A stretch of 64,000 nt of DNA. It comes from Labyrinthula sp. Ha (Eukaryota; Sar; Bigyra; Labyrinthulida; Labyrinthulaceae). The stretch spans positions 1,054,001-1,118,000 of the forward strand of contig JAALGZ010000003.1 in the NCBI GenBank assembly GCA_015227615.1. The letters run 5' to 3'. Below the pieces are notes generated by a model that was not told the DNA's origin, ran no database searches, and saw only the letters and a list, made by a program, of their open reading frames with translations. Both the position numbers and the translations under genes were made by a program. Positions 11,146 through 22,869 of the stretch are shown here, in pieces. Positions within the stretch are counted from its first letter, which is position 1; each line of letters begins with the position of its first letter.

Positions 11146-14100
11146 TCACCTACACACTGCTGTTATAGATATTGAAGCATGGACCACAAAATCAAAGAAT
11201 GTAAGAAATCTGATTCTTGTTTCGTTTGTAGCATGATAGAAGATTGAAAAGGGTGTTTTATAAACTTTTATAAAGGGTCTTACTATAATGGTGTTTAGTT
11301 TGGCCCAAATATCACGGAAAATAGTAACAACAATAAATGTCTGGAAGTTCTTAGGTTTATTGATGCAGTTTTAGATGCCACTAAATCCACAAATAATAGT
11401 TTTCTTCATAATATTTCTTTAAGCTACTATAAAACATTTAATGTCAGATTCAGGGTCTAGTTTTCATTTAATTGGTAAAAATTAAAGTATAATCTTACAC
11501 ATCGTACAAATTTTGAAAGAGTCTACGTCTATAAGAAATATTAGCGGAATATATAGATCTTCTTTATTAGACTTGCCATCTAAAGAATTAGAGAATGAAA
11601 AACTATTATTTTTTACAACAAGTACATTTTTGTGAGAAACTCTTTGCCATTTTATTTCGGTCGCATTATTACTAGAAAACAGCTTGGAACTCAAGGCTAA
11701 GAAAGACACGATGGTAATTAAGTATATTATGAAAGAGGGTTACAACATCTTCAAAATTAAAACAAGCATTATTTAAATTAGAGTCAATTTAAAACATTTC
11801 AAAATTTTCAATGTTTGTGAAGATAGGTTGATGCTTGGCATGACTAATCTGGTTATCAAGCAAAGCTAATTTTTTCTGGAACACTCAGCAATTTTTGATT
11901 TTCCCATTAAATAATACACAGTTAGCCACTTGAAGGAACTAAACTGTGTAAACGAAAGCTTTTAAGGCAACCAGGTACACAAAGAATAAAGAACAGACTT
12001 ATTCATCAACCCAGGTGACATCTTTTACATGAAAACAGTGGTGATGACCACAAGTGTAAGATCTAGGAGCATGTGTGCATTGATGATTCCTGACATATAT
12101 ACTAATTGCAGCAATTTTTACTCTCATACTAAGAAACAAACAATACGACAAAATTAAAAGCTTTTAAAGTGACATAGAAATTAAACAAACTTTATTGATA
12201 AATTTTATACAATGCTCATGGAGGAGAGCAGTTTAATAAAACAAGTATGGCGTACTATGGGGTCTAACTATTCAGTTTAGAATACAGTTGTTGTAAGCGC
12301 AGAAGCTAAATTATATCACTGAATATTTAAGTAGTTTAATTATGCGCAGAGTTCTTAGATCAATGTTTAATAAAAATCACGATTATGACGTGTATTAGGA
12401 TTTCTATGATCACTAGATCATTTTTGTGACAAAAAAAATGATTGAAGGTAACAGAAAATTAGTAAAGCGTGATAGAATATTTGAGGGGAAACTCGATAAA
12501 GAAATAACCCAAATTATTGGTTGCAATATAAAAGTGAAGATGAAGATAGTAACTAAAGTCCAACTAAAAAGGAGTAAAAGTAAGTTTTGTAAGGTATGGC
12601 GAACCAAATGAATATATCTTAGTTTATCTTCATAACGTCTGAAAGTTAGTTACAAAAGGAGATTTTGCAATATTTATAAAACTAAATGATAGAAAAAGGC
12701 ATTTAGAAAAGAGTGATGTATGGTATCATCGACCAGTGCTAAATGACATAGCATGAGAGGTGGAAGCTGACAAGAAGAAAATTAATCGATAAAAAAACAA
12801 GTTTAAAAAAGTAAAATATGACAATAAATAAGATTAAGCTTTAATAAATTAGTCAAATTTTGTTAGAGGATCATCGAGAGTAACAAATCATGCTGAAGAT
12901 TGAATATACACAAATATGGTACATGACGAATACTGACCCTTGTCTGAATCAAGTATAAGACTATTCGAGTTGAAATCCCGTCTTTTTTCTACTTTTGCAA
13001 CAGTAACAAGAGTTAAAATAATCAAATAAACTGAATTCTACTTCAGAAAAGTGACAAGAAATTTATAACAATTATGTATAGTTTTTTGAACACAGGAACA
13101 GGAATCCGGTTTTAGAATAAAATATATGTGAAATTGTTGTAACAATATTAGAACTATTCAGCAAAAGGTTACAAAATTTAAAAAGTGAGACTATACATAC
13201 AAAGTTGTTGCATGCTAAGAGCTGTTAGAAAACACGTTATTTTTCATACCAATGAGATTATGTTATCCCAATAAAAATATGCCTGTTAACAATGATTTAT
13301 AGTGGTAATAACTTGATTTAAATAATTGATATTAAATAACACGTTAAAAAATATTTAAATAATTTATAATTTAAACTAGAGAACAACACCAGAATAAGAT
13401 TTGGACTACAAGAAAATAATGTATATAGATTGAAAATTACCACTGTTATTTACATGAAAATTGGTGAAACGAAAAAACTATGATTTTTGGACGAGTTAAA
13501 AGAAGTTTTTTTTATTTTCAGATATTTTGTTTTTCTGTTATTGTGTGCAGGCTATATCATCGTACCAAACAGAACAGAATATAAAGTAAACTGCTTCAGT
13601 GAATTGTTATATATATATATTATATAATATTAAAATAGTTAATAAAATTGCCAAAAAATATTAGTTATGAGATTGTTGGAAACTTATGTTTCGTTCTTAT
13701 TGTTGCCGAATTTATCTAGTAGAATTTTTATTAACATATGATATTAATATAAATATAGGAAAAACTTTCACATATAATCGATAAATATGAAGTAGCGAAT
13801 ATAGGTTTGAGGAAAACTAGAACTGATGAGCATATCTCACTCTGTTTTCTTAAGTTGTAGTTGTTTAACTAAACTTAGAGACATGATAGCACGTTTAGAG
13901 TAAAGCTGTCACTTAAAGTGCCAAATTCTATATTTGAAGTCATCTAACTGCAATAAAAGAAGTACTCGGTATATTTTTAAGATGGAAATGCGGTATAAAA
14001 TATTATGAGAACAACAATAGAAACTTGGCTTAGAAGCAATTATAGATACTTTGTATAATTTAATAACGGGCAAAAACATTTGAAGGTATATCATAAAATA

Positions 14101-17100
14101 GGCTAATCCGGTATTTTATATGAAATGAGAAAAAAAGATTAGAAATTCCAATTAAGATAAACCTGAAACTATATGTTATTCAGACACAGTAAAATAAATA
14201 AAATTGTTTATAACTATCTTAAGGTTATTCTGAACTGTATTTTCAGATGTTGTGTTGGAGAATAATAGCAAAAATATTCAAAATAGAATGTGAATAAGAA
14301 AAAGCAATAGCCACATATGTCAAGTGGAGATAGGGTACTACTTCGGTAACGAAACTTTTCTGGGATAAGGATGGAAAATATTTCGTACGAAAACAGGAAA
14401 AAATGAAGCCGATATCCTAAGTAAATCAGCATGCCAAAATTTATTTTACGAAGGAATAGAAAAAGTTGATAGCTACCGATTAAATGAGGTAAACAAGAGG
14501 AATATGTCAAATAAATAAGATAAAAGTAAATAAAAAATGAGCAAAAAGCATTGTTATTGCATTGATTTTGACATAGATAATTTTTATGGATAAATAATTT
14601 AAAATAAGAATACATAAGGATAGTTTACTATCAGTGTTTTGCTTGTAAAGGACCATATATTACGCACGACATAGTTGTATTTGTTTTTACTGATAAAGAG
14701 CTTTTGGAATATATTAGTAATAAGCCAAAGTTCAACTGTCATAATGGTATTAGTGAAATACTCTAGATTTTGAAGAGCTCATATATATCTTTCAAAGGAT
14801 CATTAAATTTGCGCCGACACTTATTACGACTTGTAACACTTGTTAAATTAGGAAAGGGTTACAGAAATTATAATGCAATCATATATGATAACAATGAATA
14901 TTACATTTGTTCTAACCTAAAAATAAAGAACGCCCCCAGGATACTATATTTGGAAAGAATTTCTAAGCGGTTTTTCACTGAAAGAACACTGAAAATTTGA
15001 TGGAAGTGAAGTACAATGGGTCAAGCTAATAGGTAAGTATTAAGAAAAATGGTATAGGTATGTTTGAATAAAATAAAAGGGCTTAGAAGGAAATGTATAA
15101 GCCTAGTTATATTCTACAGGATCTAGTTTGGTTTATTAATGATATTCCAAAATTTGACGTTCAATCCAAAGTTTGAAGTTTAAAGAAGTTCTTAAAATGC
15201 TGCTCTGTGTATTTATATATGCCTAGAATAAATATAAGAAATTATTCAAGCAAGTAATGGTTTAATACGAGAAAGAAAAGGCCGTATCACTTAGCATATT
15301 GAGATCAGATTTGAGATCATTGAGTTTACTAAGTATAGTACTAGACTTTCCGAAATCATTTATTATTAATGTATACGCTAAAGTTATTTGCAAATGAAAT
15401 AACATTTTTAATTTGCCAAGGCGCTATTTATGTTTTCCATATGTGGTTTTTCCTAGGTAAACTAATAATCATAGAACAATCTATGATTAATTCGTCATGT
15501 TTAATAACAACATCGTAAAATATTGTCTTCTTCCAGCTTATTTTGGGTTACACCATATTACCTTTAAGGCATTTCCAGGCCACTACCTTAACCATTTTAC
15601 AGATTACAAAGGGAATGCCGAAGACAGTTGTCTCGATATATGCTTAGATTATAAGCCATGTAAAGGAAGGAGACGAATTTAATAGGCAATAAACGGTAAC
15701 AAGATTTGATAAGACTCGTAGAGTGGATAAAATAGCGCCAAAAAATGCTACTAAAATATATGTTCCATGAAGGAGAATATGAATTACTCGTATAAAAATA
15801 AGCCAGCTGCGTGTAATTGGAAGACCAGAATAAAAAGTCTGAGTCGATGTCTAATTTCATATATAATACACGTCAAACAGACACAGGGTTTAATAATTAA
15901 TTAATTAGGTATATTTTCATAAATATACTCTTGCATTCAACATTAACATTTATTAATAGCTTCTACTTAAGATAGGTACATTTTTTCAGATATTATGTAA
16001 ATCAAACATGTGATCTATGGGATGAAGGAGTTGTTTCTAGCTGTGTTAACCTTTTTTGATTGGGTAGCCGTACTATTTTGTATTTGCAAATGCAAGATGT
16101 CATAGAATGAGTGGCAATTTTAATGTATATTATCAGAGCATCAATACTCATCTTATTAGCTTTAATAAAATTTTTGTGTGTCTCTGATTAGTATGCATGC
16201 GATATTTCAAGAAGAATTACACAAATGACTAAAATGTAAGTACGAGAAACCATCATTTATTCAGCTAAGACAGGGATACTAAGAAAAATTTGCTGGTAAA
16301 TGGTGCACAGAAAAATACTTATCAGAAATGTTGGATTTAGAGAGGAAATTTATTTTCTCTGATTAAATTATATATACTGGGAAAAAAAGAGATTTCTAGG
16401 TTGAAAATAAGTTTGCTTATAGTAAAAATGAAGCAATGTCATTAAAAGAAATATACCATAATATTGGGGTAACGCCACTGAACCTATGTCATAGGATACA
16501 GTAGACATCTATTCTAAAGGTAATAAGAAGTAAAACAATGCATTGACATGTCTATCATATCTAGAACCAAAACATAGGCCCAGATTATATTACAAAAAAA
16601 CTGATAACACACCTAAATCTAACCCTGGATTGCACCAGGAAACTTCTATACTTTTACCGGATGAATAATGCTCCGTAGATCAAGTAGAAATTAGATATTA
16701 AGAGAGTTGTGTATTTTGCCATATCTAACGACATACACCAATAACTTTTAATGAAAATTTTTGTAAACAATTACAACTTACTGCAGTTATCCTCTATACA
16801 TGAGAAATGTATGGAATCAGAATTTAATCAGAAATCAAATTCTTAGTTGACCTAAGAAAACTCAGAAGACTGATTTATCCTGTGATATGCATTAAACCTG
16901 CTCTCTAGAAGCATTAAATATTTGCTGGTGAGGGGAAACACAGTTTGGCAAGAGAAATAACACTACGAAATAAATTTAAATAATAACTGTGACATGACTA
17001 CTAACCAAGATATGACCAAATGTTTTCGCATTACTACATATGCTAGAATGGGTAGTGCACGGAGGAATTTTCCTTTACAGGACAACTTGAGCATATTATC

Positions 17101-18903
17101 ATTTTCTAGGAATGACAGCGATCAATAATAAAATTTGGTTCATATGCATATGAATATGACCTTTTTACTGTACCTTTAAACTAAACTTTAAATTAAGGTC
17201 AATGCTAAAGTTCCAAAATATTCACCCTGGCTATTTGTATAAACAAATAAAGTATCTGTGACTGGAATCACTTGTGTAGTATTGTATGTCGAACATTATG
17301 AATACGACTAAACTTTGATATAACACCAGCTACAAGTTAAAGAGCATTAATTAAGAAAAAACACACACCTTAATATATATGAGCCAGATACTCACCGCAA
17401 AAGGAATTGAACATACTAGAAAAACTACAAAAATATAGAAAGCAATAGATATAGTTGCTAATCTTGAATAATAAATTTAGTTGTAGTGGTCATAACTCAA
17501 TATCAGTTGAACCTGATGAAACAACAATACCTAAGATATTGAAATCAATGAATGATTAGTTAATTGTTATTATCACAGCTTCAATCAGCTTGACATTTCT
17601 TACCGATAATAAGAGTTTACCCAATACATTAAAAACTTTCACAGTTTGTTTGTCAGTCCGCGTTTAGCTTCTTGAACTTACTGGATATAAATATTCCCCA
17701 ATTAAACTCCTAGATATTGGTTGCAATCACATTTTAATAGTGTTTCTGTTTTGTGGCCCATATTTCTTTTCCACGCAATAGATCTTGTACAGAGTATATG
17801 TTAAGATTAGGGCCTTAAGTTCTGTTATTTAATTGAAAAAAAGAACACAAGCTCAATATAAGCAGAACTTGTAGATGTATTGACAATACAAACAATTGAA
17901 CATGGTAAAAAAAATATTAAATACAGAGTGTTTCCATCAACATGGAATTAAAACCTTGTAATTAATGATTCAAAATGATGTTTGAATGCTCTTACAGCCA
18001 TTTAGAACTTAGAATGTGACATAAATATTCTTATAGAAGGCAAGAGATATTATTCAGAAAAGGTTAGAAATTGTATCTTGTGACCCAAGAAAAAAATATG
18101 GCACCTATGTGGTTGAGAAGTATTTATTAGAACTGGTTGTAAGAAGTTTCAAAAAATTGGGTTGCTGTTTTCTAAGCAATGTTTGATGGTAAGGATATGA
18201 AACTAGTAGATAATTGTTCTTAAACCGTAGAGACTTTGAGGAAAAAGGAGCGAAACAAACAAAAAAACAGGGTGGAATGAGATCTAAGCTGTTAGTACAC
18301 TATTTAATTGACTAATTCAGTTCAAAACAATAGTTCTTAACAGATATCTGCAAGAGTGGTTTTCTCTATAGATCTTTCAACCTATCACGATGGGGCTCAC
18401 TCTGCACTCAACAAGTCAGTATAGAATAACCACCCAACCTAAAGCTTCACTCTAATATTCTTTTTATTGATTCTTTCATCATTTACAGAAGTAAGCATCG
18501 TGCTCCTTTGTATGTGCACTGGTATGGGCAATAAAATTATACTCACCTCTTGTGCTAAACCATTCTGGTGTTTAACATATTGAAAATCCTTTTTTTAGTG
18601 TTACACCCTGGGTCTACGGTGTTCTTTCCTTTTTTACGAAGCTTATTTGCATATGAATTAACATTATCCAATTCTTTTCTCAAATGCTAGAATTCTTCTA
18701 AACTATTAGAAATACATATTCTATTTAAACTTCAGTATACTAATATTGTATATTAACACGTCATCAAGTTCAAAGCTGGTATCCAAATTGCCCAAAAAAA
18801 ACTATCGAATAATCCAGTTTATCCTTATGGAAAGTCATAACTAAAAATACAGCGAAATACACCGGAACAAATTTCAGCTGTAAATCCAGAACCTAAAACT
18901 AAA
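11146..18903. other. 7.8-kb AT-rich gene desert
   Basis: No gene, tRNA or repeat family is supported here. Open frames such as 14214-14615 (minus) and 14770-15000 (plus) have the composition expected of random AT-rich DNA and no motif I recognise. A short (AT)n tract lies near 13609-13630. The absence is by eye only, because genes with very short exons could escape. Confidence 0.5.
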
Positions 18904-20025
18904 ATGACACAAAACCAGAACAACTCACTTGACTTATCCACTCCCCAGCTTATTATTGGAACATTGCCTTATTCAGGAGACAGTAAATATAAACTTTACC
19001 ATATAGAAAAGGTTGTGTCAAATAATCTAAAGCTCGGTTTGCGTCACATAGATACTGCTGAGCTCTACAGAGATTCCCTACCGTATGTTCGACAAGCTAT
19101 TGAAAAGTCTAAAATACCACGAAGTCAACTTTTTATATCTTCAAAGATTAATGGAATGAATAAAACTCATAACTTCCCCGCTTTATATAATCAAATCCAA
19201 GAACATATTGAAGATCTTGGTTGTGAATACCTTGACTTACTTTATATTCATTGGCCAGGTGAGCCAAGTGCTAAAAACGAGTTAGATCCTTCTTTATTTT
19301 CGCAAAACGCTGCTCTTGGAGGTATGGGTTTTGCTTTAGAGCGTCTAAAAGAAAATTGTAATTTTGATCATTTTCAAGAGTCCATTCAAAAAACTTGGGA
19401 TAATATGCGAGAGTTAAAAAGAAGTGGTTTAATTTTGAATATTGGTATAAGTAATTTTTATTTACAGCATATAAGAACTATGTTATCTGTGATTAGTGCT
19501 GATGAAATATATGCGTGTCAAATATATTTAGATGCAACAAATCATGAACCAGATTTAGTTGCACAACTTCAAGAATTAGATATACACGTTGTTGCTTATA
19601 GACCACTTAAATTTCTTCCAGTTATAAAAACAGTTCATGAAATGAAGTTATATGATATTGATAGTGTAACTGATTTAAATCAATTTCATAGTGGTGAAAG
19701 AAGAGAAAGAGATACAAGAAGAAGACAGGGAAGAAATAGAAATGAAGAAACTACATATTCTAGATTAGAAGAAATAACAAAATCAAGTGGATGTGATTCA
19801 GTTGAACAAATGATACTTGCAAGTTTATTAAAGAGAGGAATCAGTGTTTGTGTAAAAAGTAGTAATATGTCTCACGCAAGAAGCAATAGTAAAGCATTGT
19901 CTAAAGCAAGATATTTTCCAGAAGATTTATTAGGCAGATTACCTATGAGAAGTGAAGCTTTGAATATGTTTTATGGATATGATGAGTATGCTGAAGTATT
20001 TAAATTATCTCAAAATTTTGTATAA
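18904..20025 (+). CDS. Aldo/keto reductase family oxidoreductase
   Basis: A single-exon gene of 373 residues. The N-terminal half has the aldo/keto reductase barrel signature LGLRHIDTAELY, with the expected tetrad Asp50, Tyr55, Lys81 (FISSKING) and His116 (LLYIHWPG), and a later GISNF motif typical of the family. Such enzymes reduce aldehydes or ketones with NADPH; the substrate cannot be read from sequence. An Arg-rich, low-complexity insert of ~25 residues (about residues 264-290, GERRERDTRRRQGRNRNEE) interrupts the C-terminal part, and the cofactor-binding region after it is divergent. The 3' end overlaps the convergent BCDIN3D-like gene by 16 bp. The ATG at 18904 is the first in frame. 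Confidence 0.9.
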   Translation: MTQNQNNSLDLSTPQLIIGTLPYSGDSKYKLYHIEKVVSNNLKLGLRHIDTAELYRDSLPYVRQAIEKSKIPRSQLFISSKINGMNKTHNFPALYNQIQEHIEDLGCEYLDLLYIHWPGEPSAKNELDPSLFSQNAALGGMGFALERLKENCNFDHFQESIQKTWDNMRELKRSGLILNIGISNFYLQHIRTMLSVISADEIYACQIYLDATNHEPDLVAQLQELDIHVVAYRPLKFLPVIKTVHEMKLYDIDSVTDLNQFHSGERRERDTRRRQGRNRNEETTYSRLEEITKSSGCDSVEQMILASLLKRGISVCVKSSNMSHARSNSKALSKARYFPEDLLGRLPMRSEALNMFYGYDEYAEVFKLSQNFV

Positions 20026-20675
20026 AGAGTTATCTCTCTTTCCCATTTAGTCTTTCCAAGATATATATTTCTTGTAAAACTCTTTTTAAGAAAGTCTTTT
20101 ATAAAAGGTAATAGTGTTGTTGAATCCAACTTTGTTTCTTTCCATATATCTGGAATTTCTCTTCCTCCTTTTCTATATCTTTTTCTTGCTTTCTTGTAAT
20201 TTTTCCAATGTTGTGGTTCAATAATTAAATAATGTTTTGTCTTTTTATCAAGTAAAGAAAGAAAAGTTTTAAACCCTTCGAAAGAATAATTCAAGTGAAC
20301 CCACATAGTTACACCAAAGCAACAAACAATATCAAATTTAGAAACCTCACTAAAAAAATTTTCTTTCATAAAATCTGTCGCCATGAATTTTCCACATTCT
20401 AAACTATTTGCTTTAGTTATCAAAGTTTTATCTATGTCAACTCCGTAGATTTGAACCTCGTTTATGTTCAACTCCAGTTTTAATTTCTCAGCTAGTGCAA
20501 GAGTAAGGGTTCCATCATTGCAACCAAGATCTAGAAGGGTACAGCAGTCCTTATCTTTTAAGTTTTCTAAATATTTTGTGTCTATATATTTCAATCTTTC
20601 TTCTACCTTATTAAATTCATAATAATTTCGAAAGTTTCCAAAGACATTTCCACTTCTCCACAATTCTTGTTCCAT
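20010..20675 (-). CDS. BCDIN3D: BCDIN3D-like RNA 5'-phosphate methyltransferase
   Basis: A single-exon gene of 221 residues. It shows the Bin3-family hallmarks in order: FGNFRNYYEF (12-21), the SAM-binding LDLGCNDG (48-55), GVDID (78-82), TMWVHLN (123-129) and EPQHWKNY (153-160). The short length, the ATDFM segment, the KARKRYRKG stretch after the EPQ motif and the C-terminal GKTKWERE...LYTKF block resemble animal BCDIN3D more than MePCE. BCDIN3D methylates 5'-monophosphates of small RNAs such as tRNA-His; whether that is the target here is inference. It overlaps the aldo/keto reductase gene tail to tail by 16 bp and shares an 84-bp divergent promoter with the USP gene. Confidence 0.85.
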   Translation of the reverse strand: MEQELWRSGNVFGNFRNYYEFNKVEERLKYIDTKYLENLKDKDCCTLLDLGCNDGTLTLALAEKLKLELNINEVQIYGVDIDKTLITKANSLECGKFMATDFMKENFFSEVSKFDIVCCFGVTMWVHLNYSFEGFKTFLSLLDKKTKHYLIIEPQHWKNYKKARKRYRKGGREIPDIWKETKLDSTTLLPFIKDFLKKSFTRNIYLGKTKWEREITLYTKF

Positions 20676-20759
20676 CTAACACTCTCGATAACTACCGATA
20701 CAGCATTTTTAATAAAATACCCAGAATGTACTAAGTATCGGTACGTATCGTTAGGGAAG
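20676..20759. promoter_or_regulatory. Compact divergent promoter region
   Basis: Only 84 bp separate the ATG of the minus-strand BCDIN3D-like gene from the ATG at 20760 of the plus-strand USP. Both promoters must lie here or within the neighbouring coding sequence. No TATA box is evident. Confidence 0.45.
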
Positions 20760-21977
20760 ATGCCAAACTCAGGCATTGTCAACCATGGGAACGATTGTTT
20801 TATTTCATCCGTTATTCAAATCTTAACAACGGATATCTTTCTCGTAAGTGTTAAAAGAATTATTAACAGGATTAATTTTATAAAAGAGAAAGAAAAAGAA
20901 TGGTTGACCACGAAGAAAACCAGACTACAGGACAAGTTTGAGTTGTTAATTGAATTAGAAGCTGTTCTAGAAACGGTTAGAAGTGGAAAGAGTGTAAGTT
21001 ACGACAAGTTTATGTATTGTCTACGGAGGAATAGGGCCGGTTTTGTTTCTTCAGGAATTTTTAATTCGCAGCAGGATGCGCACGAGTTTTATCTTTTTGC
21101 TACTGCCATTGTTTCTGAATTATCTGCGGCTGTGAATCCCTGGTACGGATTTCTTAATTTCATGAGGGTAAATTGCTTTCATGATTTATCTATTCTGAAT
21201 CCTTTTGAAGGTGTATTAATCAACCGTATAAAATGTATGGATTGTGGAACTTCCTCCGACAACCTAGAAAACTTTACAAGCTTGACAATCTCCCCAACAA
21301 ACTTCTTAGTGTTTAACAAAAAGGCAGAATTACCTTACAAGAGCTTATTCGAAAAGGTTCTGCAGCTCAGTGTGTCTTCATATGGTTTATTTTACCTTTC
21401 TACTCTGCATGTGCTGCTCCCAATAGAACGAGAAAGATACGAACGAGGTAACAGCTATACTAATGACGTTCTTTCCAAGAAATTTGAAGGTAACTTTTCT
21501 TTAGAATACTTGAACTCCTTGTATTGTGCATGTTGTTGTGGTAAAACAAGCAAAACTCGTCAAACTATTTTGTTGCAAGAGCCGAGGATATACTGTTTAC
21601 AAGTTCAAAGAAAGTTCTACAACTTAAAGGAGGGAACCATTTCAAAGAATAAATCTCCCATTGAATTTCAAAAATTCTTTTTGCTTAAACTTCCGTTTTT
21701 GTTCTGGGGTGAAGACAAATTGAAATACAAGCAACGAGCGGAAGCTGAAGTGAAGAGAATAGCACTGCATTTATTAGGTGTCATATGTCATTTCGATCTA
21801 TCAAGTACTTTAGGGCACTACTACACTGTTAAAGCTGAGGAGGATAATTTTTTTTATATGTATAATGACGACGTTGTGAACAAAGTCAGCAGGGCATTTC
21901 TAGGTTCCCGAAAAATTCAAAAAGAATCATATCTCTTTTTCTATTCACATAACCTGCACATCAACGATGTAAGCTGA
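20760..21977 (+). CDS. Ubiquitin-specific protease (peptidase C19)
   Basis: A single-exon gene of 405 residues starting at ATG 20760; the open frame continues upstream but without an ATG. The Cys box is GIVNHGNDCFISSVIQIL with catalytic Cys13, the QDAHEF box follows, and the His box is LGHYYTVKA with His353, followed by an Asn/Asp near 370 (MYNDDVV). Paired cysteines (KCMDCG; CACCCGK) form the structural zinc site of USP fingers. USPs cleave ubiquitin from proteins. At ~405 residues it is little more than the catalytic domain, with no extra ubiquitin-like or zinc-finger domain. I cannot assign it to a USP subfamily. Confidence 0.9.
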   Translation: MPNSGIVNHGNDCFISSVIQILTTDIFLVSVKRIINRINFIKEKEKEWLTTKKTRLQDKFELLIELEAVLETVRSGKSVSYDKFMYCLRRNRAGFVSSGIFNSQQDAHEFYLFATAIVSELSAAVNPWYGFLNFMRVNCFHDLSILNPFEGVLINRIKCMDCGTSSDNLENFTSLTISPTNFLVFNKKAELPYKSLFEKVLQLSVSSYGLFYLSTLHVLLPIERERYERGNSYTNDVLSKKFEGNFSLEYLNSLYCACCCGKTSKTRQTILLQEPRIYCLQVQRKFYNLKEGTISKNKSPIEFQKFFLLKLPFLFWGEDKLKYKQRAEAEVKRIALHLLGVICHFDLSSTLGHYYTVKAEEDNFFYMYNDDVVNKVSRAFLGSRKIQKESYLFFYSHNLHINDVS

Positions 21978-22205
21978 ACTCGCTTAGTATGTTTCAAGAA
22001 AACATGTATCTGCGAAAGCATGATAAGCTTTTTTCGCTTCAACACAGTTTTCTTTGCATTTTATAGTATTGGTCATACAAGGTTCTTGATAGAGGTGTTT
22101 CTACTTGGCATATTACTATTATAACTGGTTAAATGGAAGTTCTGAGAGACTCTGAATTGTCTGCTCTTTTGTTGGGAAAATGTTTTGGACAAATTTTTCT
22201 TTTAT

Positions 22206-22860
22206 TTATTGAAGGTGTAGTTGCTGTACCACAAGACTCAAATATCCATTAACTTTCTCACTCAGTTGCGCTGTAAGCTCCTCTAGTCTATCACTAAATA
22301 CATGATTAGGATTTACTGAAAGCTGCTCGAATCTTTCCTGGTCCATTTCTAACTTTGGCTACTTCCAAATTAGATCAACTGCAAATAGGGTTCGTCTCTA
22401 AGCCCCACCTGGTTCAGAACTTGCAGTATTCTTCCAACGCATCTTATGTTCTTCTTTCAATGTTTTCTCTGCTGCTGCACTTGTTTTTGCTTTTTTCAAC
22501 TTGCTATTTGCTTCTACGTATCTTGTTATTCTTGTTCTGTCTTGTTTTCGTTTAGCTTTGTTAATGTTTTTCATGACTATTTCAGAGATTTTACCTGCAA
22601 AAACTAACTTTAAAATCTTGATTACAAAATCCTTTATATTGAAGAAATTTCTATGGAACAGAAGTGAAGGAATAATACCTACCTGTAGTCTTGTCTAGTT
22701 CGAGGACTCTGAATCACGTAGGTCAATTAACTCAAAGCTTGTTGCAATGAACAACTACTCAAATGAACCCGCGCAATGTTATTTTTTCAAGTTTTGTAGA
22801 AGCTCTGCGTAGAGTAACATTAAGTTCGATAAGATCTCTTTTGGTCAAGAATTTTCTGCC
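22206..22860 (-). CDS. Possible multi-exon gene, unknown, 5' end unresolved
   Basis: Minus-strand blocks 22594-22421, 22397-22380 and 22348-22206 join in frame through GT...AG introns of 23 nt (22398-22420) and 31 nt (22349-22379). They end in a charged, helix-rich C-terminus (MDQERFEQLSVNP ... TAQLSEKVNGYLSL). The 22594 block is Lys/Arg/Ala-rich (KAKRKQDRTRITRY). Upstream, 22860-22769 encodes a similarly gene-like stretch (TKRDLIELNVTLRRASTKLE), but linking it needs exons of 20 and 12 nt and a less certain intron of 50-88 nt. I find no initiating ATG. It may be a real short-exon gene or a decaying one. No family is recognised; it is probably coiled-coil. Confidence 0.35.
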
Positions 22861-22869
22861 CTGTTCTTA

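Noticed and set aside
14214-14615. 133-codon minus-strand open frame
   Set aside because: Phe/Tyr/Leu-rich composition typical of AT-rich DNA read in a random frame, with no motif, no neighbours and no plausible promoter.
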